Shown here piece after piece: positions 15,572 through 22,185 of a DNA stretch of 23,227 bases. Each line of letters opens with the position of its first letter. Position 1 is the first letter of the stretch. Under the pieces are notes generated by a model that did not search any database, was not told where the DNA came from, and was given only the letters and a program-made list of their open reading frames with translations. The stretch spans positions 1 to 23,227 of IMG/VR virus record IMGVR_UViG_3300028559_000200. One strand, written 5' to 3'. The translations under genes and the position numbers were made by a program. This DNA is from a virus.

Positions 15572-16555
15572 TCAAATTAAAGACCATTCAACTTCTTTAA
15601 AGGCCTCCAGGTCATTGCCTCCGGCATAAGAGATAGCAGAGGTTAGATCTTGGTGCACCTCTTTAAGCTTTTGTTCATAAGTCATACCATTCATAGGCAT
15701 TGAAAGTGTTCGTCCTTCGATATTTTTCTTGTTACCGTTCATCAAAGAGGCAGACCCAAAATAGAGCTTCTTAGTAGGGTCAGTAGGATCAACCATAGCT
15801 GGAGAATCAATACAACGAGCAAACATTGAACCCGCCATAACCATATCAGCTCCCGCTACCAAAGCCTTAGCAATATCTCCGTTACAAGAAATACCTCCAT
15901 CTGCAATAATAAGAGGGGCCGTTTTTTCGTTGTACTCTTCTCTGGCCTGTCTAATTGTGTTGACAGTTGAGAACATAGGAGAGGCAAACCCTGTCTTATT
16001 GTAAGTAATACAACTTGCGCCGCAGGCTATGCCAATTTTTACCGCGTCTGCGTAAGGAGCCATTCTAAAGAAGGCAGAAGGTGTTGCGATATTGCCTCCA
16101 ATAATAAACAGTTCAGGGTAAAGCAATTGCTTAAGCTCACTCAAATACCTAAGCATATAGAGAGCCTCTTCATGATCTCCATGAGCTACATCTACTGTAA
16201 CGAAATCTAACCTTAACTTCTCGTCAACAATAGTCTTAAGCATCTCTACATCTCTTTTCTTAATGCCAATTGAGATAGAAATAAAAGGAAGAAGATCTTT
16301 GCAATCTTTCATCCTGCGCATCCAGTTCAAGGTCTCATCATACTCATAAAACCTATGCATGATGTAGAAGTACCCATTCTGTGCCAACCAAGTTGCCTTA
16401 GTCATGTCCACACATGATGCCATATTAGCAGGCACTAGAGGGAGCTTGAAAGTAAACTTTCCAAAGTCTACAAATGTATCCGCTAACGCTCTTGACTTAA
16501 GCTCAGAGTAGTTAGGGATTAAATGGATGTCTTTGTAGTTAAGAGATCTTTGCAT
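15572..16555 (-). CDS. guaC: GMP reductase (IMPDH/GMPR superfamily)
   Basis: GMP reductase converts GMP to IMP and ammonia with NADPH, the reverse arm of guanine interconversion. The TIM-barrel family landmarks are visible: the start MQRSLNYKDIHLIPN, PLVPANMASC around 39-48, VDVAHGDHEEA around 121-131, the loop KIGIACGASCITYNKTGF with catalytic Cys182, IIADGGISCNGDIAKALVAG as the phosphate-binding strand-loop, then MAGSMFA. The length of 327 residues matches GMP reductases, which lack the CBS domains of IMP dehydrogenases; the CITxxKTG segment also favours GMPR. The usual GPG before the Cys loop is ACG here. A longer frame starting at 16597 would overlap the previous gene; I chose 16555 because the family begins here and it lies 1 nt after the upstream stop. 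It is the last gene of an eight-gene operon. Confidence 0.88.
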   Translation of the reverse strand: MQRSLNYKDIHLIPNYSELKSRALADTFVDFGKFTFKLPLVPANMASCVDMTKATWLAQNGYFYIMHRFYEYDETLNWMRRMKDCKDLLPFISISIGIKKRDVEMLKTIVDEKLRLDFVTVDVAHGDHEEALYMLRYLSELKQLLYPELFIIGGNIATPSAFFRMAPYADAVKIGIACGASCITYNKTGFASPMFSTVNTIRQAREEYNEKTAPLIIADGGISCNGDIAKALVAGADMVMAGSMFARCIDSPAMVDPTDPTKKLYFGSASLMNGNKKNIEGRTLSMPMNGMTYEQKLKEVHQDLTSAISYAGGNDLEAFKEVEWSLI

Positions 16556-16556
16556 A

Positions 16557-17114
16557 TTAAAATTTTGTAGTAGGTTCGTCGTCAGGATCAAAGCCATAAT
16601 GCTCCACTATACACTTCTTACACCGGGACATAACCCAACCATTATCGTATAATTTGCCTGGTTCTCCACAAATTTCACATACTTTACTAGAAAGATATGA
16701 AACATAGTCAATAGCGTTTTCAATCTGTTCGTAATATTTGTTAAATGCTTTAGTCTTCTCTTCAGGTAAAAGCTGTTCAAAGAGTTCTTGTTCATTCTCT
16801 TTTAACCCGTTACCAATCCAATACACTCTGATAGTACCATACTTCTCCTTTACTTGAGAAAAACATATAGAAGGACGGTAAAGGAAGATGTAACCTTTAT
16901 TGTCTTCGGTCTTAAATTCTTCTTTGACTTTAAACATTTCTTGATGATCTGCAAGTGCAGTAAGATAATCACAAAGGTCATCAAAGATCTTATACCAACC
17001 GTCTCCAGAAAATTCTATTCCCCAACACATACAAGTCTCTTGCGGAGACTTATTTACATCTCTAAACAGCTTCGGGTACTTAGCGATTAGCTGTTGTTCT
17101 AATTCAGGCTTCAT
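16557..17114 (-). CDS. Conserved phage protein with C-terminal zinc-binding motif (185 aa)
   Basis: Two landmarks match a family of phage hypotheticals I recall: an N-terminal 'xGDGWYKIFDDLCDYL' segment (residues about 36-51) followed by FSQVKEKYGTIRVYWIG, and a C-terminal CEICGEPGKL...GWVMSRCKKC zinc ribbon (two CxxC pairs). No activity is known to me for this family; the zinc ribbon is probably structural. The start codon overlaps the stop of the preceding 73-residue gene (ATGA). It sits immediately upstream of GMP reductase. Confidence 0.78.
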   Translation of the reverse strand: MKPELEQQLIAKYPKLFRDVNKSPQETCMCWGIEFSGDGWYKIFDDLCDYLTALADHQEMFKVKEEFKTEDNKGYIFLYRPSICFSQVKEKYGTIRVYWIGNGLKENEQELFEQLLPEEKTKAFNKYYEQIENAIDYVSYLSSKVCEICGEPGKLYDNGWVMSRCKKCIVEHYGFDPDDEPTTKF

Positions 17115-17332
17115 TTATCTTTTAGCTGTTCCTCATACCCCTTCATCCAATCATCTACCTGATCAAAAGACCAATTTATAACTTTAGGAACAGCATCATT
17201 GAACTCTTTATACAGGTGCTTAAACTCACCCCACATCCTTGGGTCAATATTAGCACAGGGAGCCCCGCCCCCGAACATAATAAGAGCTTCATCAACTTGT
17301 TGGTTATATTCTTTTTGAGATATTCCGGCCAT
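17111..17332 (-). CDS. Unknown small soluble protein (73 aa)
   Basis: An acidic protein with Trp-containing C-terminal helices (WSFDQVDDWMKGYEEQLK) and a central GGGAPCANIDPRMWGEF segment. No domain was recognised. Operon context is tight: 6 nt after the previous gene's stop, with a 4-nt overlap with the next start. The leader before the ATG is A/T only (GTAAATATAT). Confidence 0.68.
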   Translation of the reverse strand: MAGISQKEYNQQVDEALIMFGGGAPCANIDPRMWGEFKHLYKEFNDAVPKVINWSFDQVDDWMKGYEEQLKDK

Positions 17333-17338
17333 ATATAT

Positions 17339-17551
17339 TTACTTTCTAGGTAGGAGTATAGCGGATACTAGACATTCGTCAAGCGGATAATCTCTATACT
17401 CTCCAACCCAATGCTTATCAGTAGGCTTGTAAAACGTTTTTACTTGTTCTACTTTATTGAGTTCGTTATACCCTTCCTCATACGCTGTAACTAGTACAAG
17501 TTTGTCAGGGTCTTGTTTCTGTAACTCCTCTATTAGTTCTTTAACTGTCAT
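17339..17551 (-). CDS. Conserved small phage/bacterial protein (70 aa)
   Basis: It begins MTVKELIEELQKQDPDKLVL and then VTAYEEGYNEL. This 'xxLIxxLQxxDPDxxV' N-terminal segment is common in short hypothetical proteins of phages and prophages, where a helix is followed by a beta-strand; no function is known to me. The start lies inside the last 11 nt of the phosphoesterase gene, suggesting coupled translation. Confidence 0.72.
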   Translation of the reverse strand: MTVKELIEELQKQDPDKLVLVTAYEEGYNELNKVEQVKTFYKPTDKHWVGEYRDYPLDECLVSAILLPRK

Positions 17552-18398
17552 ATCTTAATGTTCCTTTATAATCTGGTAAATTTGTAACTCTAGAAGAAAG
17601 TTTGTATTTTGGTTCTTCTTCTGGCATACGTTTAGTTGTAAATCTACCATCTAGTATTATACCGTAATCTTTCTCAGTATCAATATTCCAGCTTTCATAT
17701 GGTTTATTCATAGCTAGACAATCTGGTTCTTTAGTTGTTGTATGTCCTACAATCTGTTTGCCGATAGCCTCGGAGGCTAAGAATTCTTGATTCCAATCCT
17801 GCCACAATATACCACCAACATTGCAGTCCCCACCTCGACAATATCCAGCACCTGAGATAAGATAGTTATGAGGACGAGTGAAGTCTCTAAAGTTTTTCCA
17901 CACCTCAGGTACAATCTTATCAATAACATCATCAGGAGTTAAGCCATACGGGATGTGCTTATCAGATAACCCTGCATGTGAAAGAATGAAGCCTTGTGTG
18001 CGATGAACTATATTAAAATGTTCAATAAAGAATTTATCTTTTAGTCCGTGATCAAAAAAAGCATGACGGAACTTCTTAGCCTTAGAAGCCGTAAAACCTG
18101 AACAGTAATACTTTAATGTCTTAGAAATTTTATTACAAGAAAAATCTTTGTTCTCATGAATGTATGACAAATCATGATTACCTAACAAGAATACAAATTT
18201 ATCTTTGTTAGGATGTTCTAATATCAAATACTTTAAATATTCACAAGTTTCTTCAAACCCCGCAACCTTTGGAGGATCAAAAAAAGAATCAAACCAATCG
18301 CCTAAGAAAACTACTTCATCGTAATCTTTTTCATTTTCTAATATCCATTTAACATTATTAATGCGTTGATGAACATCAGGTATAACTAAAGTCTTCAT
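17541..18398 (-). CDS. Calcineurin-like metallophosphoesterase
   Basis: All five motifs of the calcineurin-like family are present in order: DVH (Asp8, His10), GDWFD (Gly33-Asp37), GNHD (Gly73-Asp76), HAG (His141) and GHT (Gly218-Thr220). Together these bind the two-metal centre and catalyse phosphoester hydrolysis. At 285 residues it resembles phage and bacterial Ser/Thr-phosphatase-like or polynucleotide phosphatase-type enzymes; the substrate cannot be told from sequence. It lies in the same operon as GMP reductase and the lipoprotein, with 1-nt and 11-nt overlaps with its neighbours. The sequence appears complete. Confidence 0.9.
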   Translation of the reverse strand: MKTLVIPDVHQRINNVKWILENEKDYDEVVFLGDWFDSFFDPPKVAGFEETCEYLKYLILEHPNKDKFVFLLGNHDLSYIHENKDFSCNKISKTLKYYCSGFTASKAKKFRHAFFDHGLKDKFFIEHFNIVHRTQGFILSHAGLSDKHIPYGLTPDDVIDKIVPEVWKNFRDFTRPHNYLISGAGYCRGGDCNVGGILWQDWNQEFLASEAIGKQIVGHTTTKEPDCLAMNKPYESWNIDTEKDYGIILDGRFTTKRMPEEEPKYKLSSRVTNLPDYKGTLRYDS

Positions 18399-18700
18399 TA
18401 AAATTCCATTCCCACCTGACCGAACCCATTAACATGATATGCATTCATGAACACATCATAGTTATGATACACATTACCTCCAACATAGTAAAGCCTTTTC
18501 TTGTCTTTAGTTTCATGAATAGGATGCTTAACTTCAAGACCTAACTTGTTGCGAGCATTTTCTTTCTGATCTTTAGTATAATCAAACTCCCCTAACATCT
18601 TAGTATAAGCATCCGGCCTATCTACAAACAGCTTCCTCATGTCGTTGTATGTACAAGAACATAATAGAAGCAATAAGATTATTATTAAGACAAGTTTCAT
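18398..18700 (-). CDS. Predicted lipoprotein (100 aa)
   Basis: The N-terminus is a classic signal: Met-Lys, then a long Leu/Ile stretch, then LCSC with the lipobox cysteine at residue 16. It should be cleaved before Cys16, lipidated, and held in an envelope membrane facing the periplasm or cell surface. The mature part is about 85 residues, charged, with a C-terminal YYVGGNVYHNYDVFMNAYHV segment. The family was not recognised. Phage-encoded lipoproteins can act in superinfection exclusion or lysis timing; which of these applies, if either, is unknown. Its stop overlaps the phosphoesterase start by 1 nt (TAATG). Confidence 0.8.
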   Translation of the reverse strand: MKLVLIIILLLLLCSCTYNDMRKLFVDRPDAYTKMLGEFDYTKDQKENARNKLGLEVKHPIHETKDKKRLYYVGGNVYHNYDVFMNAYHVNGFGQVGMEF

Positions 18701-18927
18701 TTTAGTTCACTAAGTATCGTATCTAGTTCTTCCTTAGATACCTCTTTATAAACCTTATTATCTATTTTTGAACCGGAAAGTTCAAGCAAAAACTTTAGCC
18801 AAAGAAAAGAAAACTTCCAATAACATCCTCCATCGAAGTAAGAAAACCGAGGAAAGTAAACGTTCTCTACTAAAGGTATATTGCCGGCCCAGAAGGATAG
18901 TTTGCCCATACTAATAATCATGTCCAA
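18697..18927 (-). CDS. Unknown small protein with aromatic-rich core (76 aa)
   Basis: An aromatic stretch (FPRFSYFDGGCYWKFSFLWLKFLLEL, given here only by its ends at about residues 25-50) could be a membrane-associated segment or a compact beta-sheet core, followed by a charged C-terminal helix. There are alternative starts at Met3 and Met7. Overlaps of 4 nt with the lipoprotein gene and 10 nt with the upstream gene place it inside the operon. No family recognised. Confidence 0.65.
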   Translation of the reverse strand: MDMIISMGKLSFWAGNIPLVENVYFPRFSYFDGGCYWKFSFLWLKFLLELSGSKIDNKVYKEVSKEELDTILSELK

Positions 18928-19565
18928 AAGTAGTCTCGGTTCTTAATAAGCTCTGTAATAACTTTGGTGTCCTTCTTATCAATAAGAGCTTCTAGGCGAT
19001 AAACTTCTCTGTATACCTCTTCATAGGTCATTCCGTAACGCTCTTCACAAGTCTTTATAGTGCGAGATACATTACCGTGCTTGTCAGTTTTAGGTTCTTC
19101 GAACAGATTATCAAAGTCTGCTTCAGGGTAGGCTGCATCCATTTGCTTCTCTAAGTCAGGACGTTCAACAGTAATGTACTTGTAGGCAGACTCTAACCAG
19201 GCTGCAAAAGCTTTATGATGTTCATCAGATTCCCAGTCAATAAGACCGTTTGAATATTCATCCTCGTAGAACGATTTAATAAATTCAAAATTAACTACAA
19301 CAATGAGGTGAGTTAAGTCACTCCATTGACGAGGAATAACCTTACGGAGTCTTGAATGTTTAGGTTTAAAGATAGGTTTGATATTATCGTAGTAAAGTCT
19401 TTGGAATCTATAAGGAACAACATCCCAAATATCCCAGACACCAAAGTGCTTATCAAGCCAACACCGGATGCTAAAATTAAGCTCCTGCCAGGCATTGAGC
19501 TTGGCTTCTTTCAAATAGTCTTCCCTTAACTTATGATCTCGGGCTATAATCTTTTCAACGTTCAT
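18918..19565 (-). CDS. Unknown phage protein, first gene of the GMP-reductase operon (215 aa)
   Basis: A soluble, charged, aromatic-rich protein. Visible features are an N-terminal helical part, a basic LRKVIPRQWSDLTHLIVVVN segment (about residues 73-92) and a C-terminal acidic helix with several Glu/Tyr pairs. I recall similar 'RKVIPxxWxDL' hypotheticals in T4-like marine phages, but no function. It opens the eight-gene minus-strand operon; the 48-nt gap to the divergent plus-strand gene must hold promoters for both directions. The sequence before the ATG (TATATTAGGT) has only a weak AGG. Confidence 0.75.
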   Translation of the reverse strand: MNVEKIIARDHKLREDYLKEAKLNAWQELNFSIRCWLDKHFGVWDIWDVVPYRFQRLYYDNIKPIFKPKHSRLRKVIPRQWSDLTHLIVVVNFEFIKSFYEDEYSNGLIDWESDEHHKAFAAWLESAYKYITVERPDLEKQMDAAYPEADFDNLFEEPKTDKHGNVSRTIKTCEERYGMTYEEVYREVYRLEALIDKKDTKVITELIKNRDYFWT

Positions 19566-19613
19566 ACCTAATATATTAGTGGACTATTTTAGAAGAGCAA
19601 GCAAAATATTGGA

Positions 19614-19910
19614 ATGAAAAAAGTACTCAAACCTCAACAATCAGAAGAGGCTATTTACTATTCAGACTTCTCTGGAAAAATATTTAAAGACTCTGTTCCT
19701 GTTACTGTCAAGATAGAATGTAGTTACGGATCTGAATACGACGGATCTGAAGTTGAGCTTCATTTATCGGATAAAGGTCTAGAAAAACTTCTAGAGTTCT
19801 TTAAAGCTAATCTTTGTCAAGAAACTAAAAATGAATTACAAAGAAATTTCCATTGCCAGTCCTCTGACAGTCATTATAATAACAAAGAACTCAACCAAAA
19901 ACTAATATGA
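19614..19910 (+). CDS. Unknown small protein (98 aa)
   Basis: The N-terminal 60 residues look like beta-strands (VPVTVKIECSYGSEYDGSEV) followed by a helix (KGLEKLLEFFKANL) and a polar, probably disordered tail (SSDSHYNNKELNQK). No family recognised. It is the first gene of a plus-strand cassette and overlaps the next gene by 4 nt. There is no clear ribosome site, apart from a weak GGA just before the ATG. Confidence 0.7.
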   Translation: MKKVLKPQQSEEAIYYSDFSGKIFKDSVPVTVKIECSYGSEYDGSEVELHLSDKGLEKLLEFFKANLCQETKNELQRNFHCQSSDSHYNNKELNQKLI

Positions 19911-20191
19911 AATCTATTCCAAAGACTGTTAAAGTAAAAGAAGAACACTACATTGAATTCACTGATGAAGAACTTCAAGCCCTTAATATGGAGAAGGGTC
20001 AGAAGTTCTCTTGTAAGATTGAAGATGGGGCTCTAAAGTTAGAACCTTTTGTTAAAGTAGAGCTAGAAATAGGCAACTGGGATAGAGAGGTTCTATTAAT
20101 GCTTATAGAAGAGTCTTGTGAACGGGATGTATCAGTAAATGAAGTTATTAACGATTTGTTGGAGAAAGTAATCGAAGATGGAAACCTTTAA
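19907..20191 (+). CDS. Putative regulator combining an AbrB-like hairpin and a ribbon-helix-helix-like tail (94 aa)
   Basis: Residues about 15-48 (FTDEELQALNMEKGQKFSCK onward to LKLEPF) follow the SpoVT/AbrB-MazE type swapped-hairpin pattern: helix-turn then 'L-x-x-G-x-x' and beta-strands. Residues about 52-90 (VELEIGNWDREVLLMLIEES then SVNEVINDLLEKVI) resemble a ribbon-helix-helix: one strand and two helices with the 'S-V-N-E-V-I' second helix. The reading is from pattern and not searched. If right, it is a small DNA-binding protein, perhaps controlling phage or host promoters. It sits between the 98-residue gene and the small membrane protein, overlapping both. Confidence 0.75.
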   Translation: MKSIPKTVKVKEEHYIEFTDEELQALNMEKGQKFSCKIEDGALKLEPFVKVELEIGNWDREVLLMLIEESCERDVSVNEVINDLLEKVIEDGNL

Positions 20192-20333
20192 CATTGTTTG
20201 GAAAATTGCCGTTGTAGGGCTTCTATTGGCAATTGTAGTATCATTGGGTATGATTAAATTTAAAATTGACGATATTGAACGTCTCTTGATTGTACCTGAT
20301 GCAGAGCTTCCAGCTTACGAAGAAGTTCAATGA
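20178..20333 (+). CDS. Small single-span membrane protein (51 aa)
   Basis: The frame starts METFNIVWKIAVVGLLLAIV, giving a membrane helix at about residues 8-26, followed by a charged MIKFKIDDIERLL segment and an acidic tail (PDAELPAYEEV). The start lies inside the last 14 nt of the regulator gene, and the stop overlaps the dCMP deaminase start (ATGA), so it fills an otherwise empty 138-nt gap exactly. That fit is strong evidence that it is real. The likely orientation is short N-terminus out or in with a cytoplasmic or periplasmic tail; function unknown. Lysis-related roles are possible but unsupported. Confidence 0.72.
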   Translation: METFNIVWKIAVVGLLLAIVVSLGMIKFKIDDIERLLIVPDAELPAYEEVQ

Positions 20334-20737
20334 AGCCAAAGTGGAGGCAAGCTTACATGGATGTTGCCGAGCGCTTTGCTCAGCTCTCTTCAGCTAAGAA
20401 ACTTAAAGTTGGAGCAGTATTAGTTAAAAGAGATTCAATAATCGCTATTGGCTATAACGGAACCCCTTCTGGGTGGTCAAATGACTGTGAGGATAAAAAC
20501 GGAGAAACTAAACCAGAGGTATTACACGCGGAAGCAAATTGTATTGCTAAACTTGCAAAATCATTTATGTCTGGAGAAGACGCTACAATGTTTGTAACTC
20601 ATGCACCTTGCATACATTGTGCAAAGATGATTTATAGTGCAGGGGTTAAAAAAGTGTTCTATAAAACTCTTTATAGAGATAATTCAGGAATAGAATTCCT
20701 TAAGAAGTGTAGCGTATCTGTAATACAGATTACTTAG
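20330..20737 (+). CDS. Deoxycytidylate (dCMP) deaminase
   Basis: The enzyme deaminates dCMP to dUMP, feeding ThyX. The zinc site is clear: HAEANC (His-Ala-Glu, residues about 64-66) and HAPCIHCAKMI (PCxxC, about 91-96). The N-terminal KKLKVGAVLVKRDSIIAIGY and NGTPSGWSNDCEDK segments are typical of dCMP deaminases. At 135 residues it is a short, core-only version compared with T4 Cd (about 193 residues). The start overlaps the small membrane gene by 4 nt; the stop converges on, and overlaps by 8 nt, the basic 43-residue gene on the other strand. Confidence 0.93.
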   Translation: MKPKWRQAYMDVAERFAQLSSAKKLKVGAVLVKRDSIIAIGYNGTPSGWSNDCEDKNGETKPEVLHAEANCIAKLAKSFMSGEDATMFVTHAPCIHCAKMIYSAGVKKVFYKTLYRDNSGIEFLKKCSVSVIQIT

Positions 20738-20861
20738 ATTTAGACTTAACAGCCTTCATAGGCTTCATGTGCTTCTTAACAGCTTTCTTTTTACCGTACA
20801 TATTAGCTTCAGTTAAGAATTGTCCTGCGATGGCGTTGAAATGTGGTGTATTGATTTCCAT
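20730..20861 (-). CDS. Short basic protein downstream of the 307-residue gene (43 aa)
   Basis: An ATG at 20861 opens a 43-codon frame: MEINTPHFNAIAGQFLTEAN followed by a Lys-rich tail (KKKAVKKHMKP then AVKSKSK). It begins 8 nt after the stop of the 307-residue gene, in the same direction, and ends with an 8-nt overlap with the convergent dCMP deaminase, so it fills the gap. The N-terminal half is neutral and amphipathic ('FNAIAGQFLTEA'), the C-terminal half strongly basic, consistent with a nucleic-acid or capsid-interior association (inference). No family recognised. Confidence 0.65.
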   Translation of the reverse strand: MEINTPHFNAIAGQFLTEANMYGKKKAVKKHMKPMKAVKSKSK

Positions 20862-20869
20862 ATAATAAA

Positions 20870-21793
20870 TTAGTCTTCAAACCCATATGACATAGCTTCA
20901 GGCTTTGATGCCATGTAGTCTTTATAAACTTTACCAAATGACTTCTCAAACTCCTTACGACCGATATCCTCAATGTCACCCTCTTCGCGTTCTAAGGCTT
21001 GAATGTCCTGATCAGAATTCTCAGCTGTTGCATACTTAATAGCTCCTGCACGAATGAGAGCTGAAGTTGCTTTCATAGCAGAACCTGTATCAGCTCCACC
21101 ACGTTGAATAGCTTTGACTAAATCTTTACCTTTCTGGACTTGATCGGCAATATTCTCAATTCTGGAATAATATGTCTTAAGGTCGTCAGAGAGCTCAACA
21201 CCAGCAGCTGACATCTCATCAGGGGTTAAAATTTCATACTCAGCGTCTTCCATAAAGCGAGCTGCTTTAGGTGCTTTAGGTTCAGCTGGCTGACCGTTCT
21301 CAACAGATCCCTCTGCATCTTCTACGGCCGCTTCAACTTTTTCTCTAGAAACTCTAGCACCGTATTCTTTCTTAGCATCTACAAGCTGAGATATAAGTCT
21401 TGCCGTATAACCTGCAACAGCTGCCCCCGCTCCTGGTATTTTAACTTTTTCTCTTTCTTGTATACCTTTAACAATGTCTATAAGAGCCTGTTTAATAGAT
21501 TCTCTATAAGCTTCTTCATTATTAGCTTTATTTGTACCACCAGGGAAAACTTTATCAAATAATTCTTGAGAAATCATGTCAACAACTTCTTCTTTTGTTA
21601 CTGGTTTTTCTTTATTTTTAGGAAGAGTAGAAAGAGTTTCAGCAATTTTACCAATAAGATAACCACCACCAGGGGCTGGTCCAATGCCTGATTTTAATGT
21701 TCTATTCATTACATCAAGCTCCGTAGAGACTGGTGCTTCTGTAAGTTGTGAAAGATACTCGTTGAGTAAAGAATCGAATTGCTTGGTTGCCAT
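20870..21793 (-). CDS. Acidic, Ala/Glu-rich late protein of unknown function (307 aa)
   Basis: The sequence begins MATKQFDSLLNEYLSQLTEA, has a Gly-rich segment (GPAPGGGYLIG) and a long helical body with a flexible Glu/Ala/Pro-rich linker around residues 160-185, then a helical acidic end (ALEREEGDIEDIGRKEFEKS). I do not recognise a family. High helix content and acidic charge would suit a scaffold or internal head protein, but that is only a guess. Its ATG is preceded, 8 nt upstream, by CATAAATA, the same late-promoter word found ahead of the structural genes, which supports late expression and a virion role. The sequence is intact. Confidence 0.78.
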   Translation of the reverse strand: MATKQFDSLLNEYLSQLTEAPVSTELDVMNRTLKSGIGPAPGGGYLIGKIAETLSTLPKNKEKPVTKEEVVDMISQELFDKVFPGGTNKANNEEAYRESIKQALIDIVKGIQEREKVKIPGAGAAVAGYTARLISQLVDAKKEYGARVSREKVEAAVEDAEGSVENGQPAEPKAPKAARFMEDAEYEILTPDEMSAAGVELSDDLKTYYSRIENIADQVQKGKDLVKAIQRGGADTGSAMKATSALIRAGAIKYATAENSDQDIQALEREEGDIEDIGRKEFEKSFGKVYKDYMASKPEAMSYGFED

Positions 21794-21801
21794 ATGTTTA
21801 T

Positions 21802-21809
21802 TATTTATG
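21802..21809 (-). promoter_or_regulatory. T4-like late promoter element (CATAAATA) for the 307-residue gene
   Basis: The reverse strand reads CATAAATA then ATAAACAT and the ATG. The element contains the TAA stop of the upstream 126-residue gene. Confidence 0.4.
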
Positions 21810-22185
21810 TAATTTGTGCTTTAATCTCTAAGATCTTATTATAGTATTGAGAAGGATTTGTGTTTTTAATTCTAACTTTAGCTAATTTTTCATTTAGTTC
21901 ACTCTTCAACCCTAATAGGCCCTGTAAGCGGTAATCAAAAAAGGCTAAACCTTCATGAAAATATTCTTCTACTCTAAAAGGAATAGGTATTTCAAATGAC
22001 TCTTTATTACTCTTATCAGTCATAAGAGTTACATGAAGGTAATAATGAGCTCGTTTAAATAGTACAAGTCTTCCTTGTTTAATAATCTTTTCACCCAGGG
22101 TAAACTTTATAGGGGATTGTAGATGCCGAGTGAGGAAAGTCTCTCCGGGCAACTCTTCTAGGTATGTGGATGCTACAGATATCAT
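21805..22185 (-). CDS. Unknown protein (126 aa)
   Basis: The first two thirds read as beta-strands (LGEKIIKQGRLVLFKRAHYY then LHVTLM, IPIPFRVEEYF); the end is a helix (LNEKLAKVRI...KILEIKAQI). No family recognised. The start overlaps the SH3-like gene by 4 nt (ATGA), so it is part of the same operon as the GroES gene. There is no signal or membrane segment. Confidence 0.72.
   Translation of the reverse strand: MISVASTYLEELPGETFLTRHLQSPIKFTLGEKIIKQGRLVLFKRAHYYLHVTLMTDKSNKESFEIPIPFRVEEYFHEGLAFFDYRLQGLLGLKSELNEKLAKVRIKNTNPSQYYNKILEIKAQIT

Noticed and set aside
16556-16597. Upstream start for GMP reductase (16597)
   Set aside because: The extra 14 residues lie inside the 185-residue gene, and family members begin at the MQRSLNYKDIHLIP segment.
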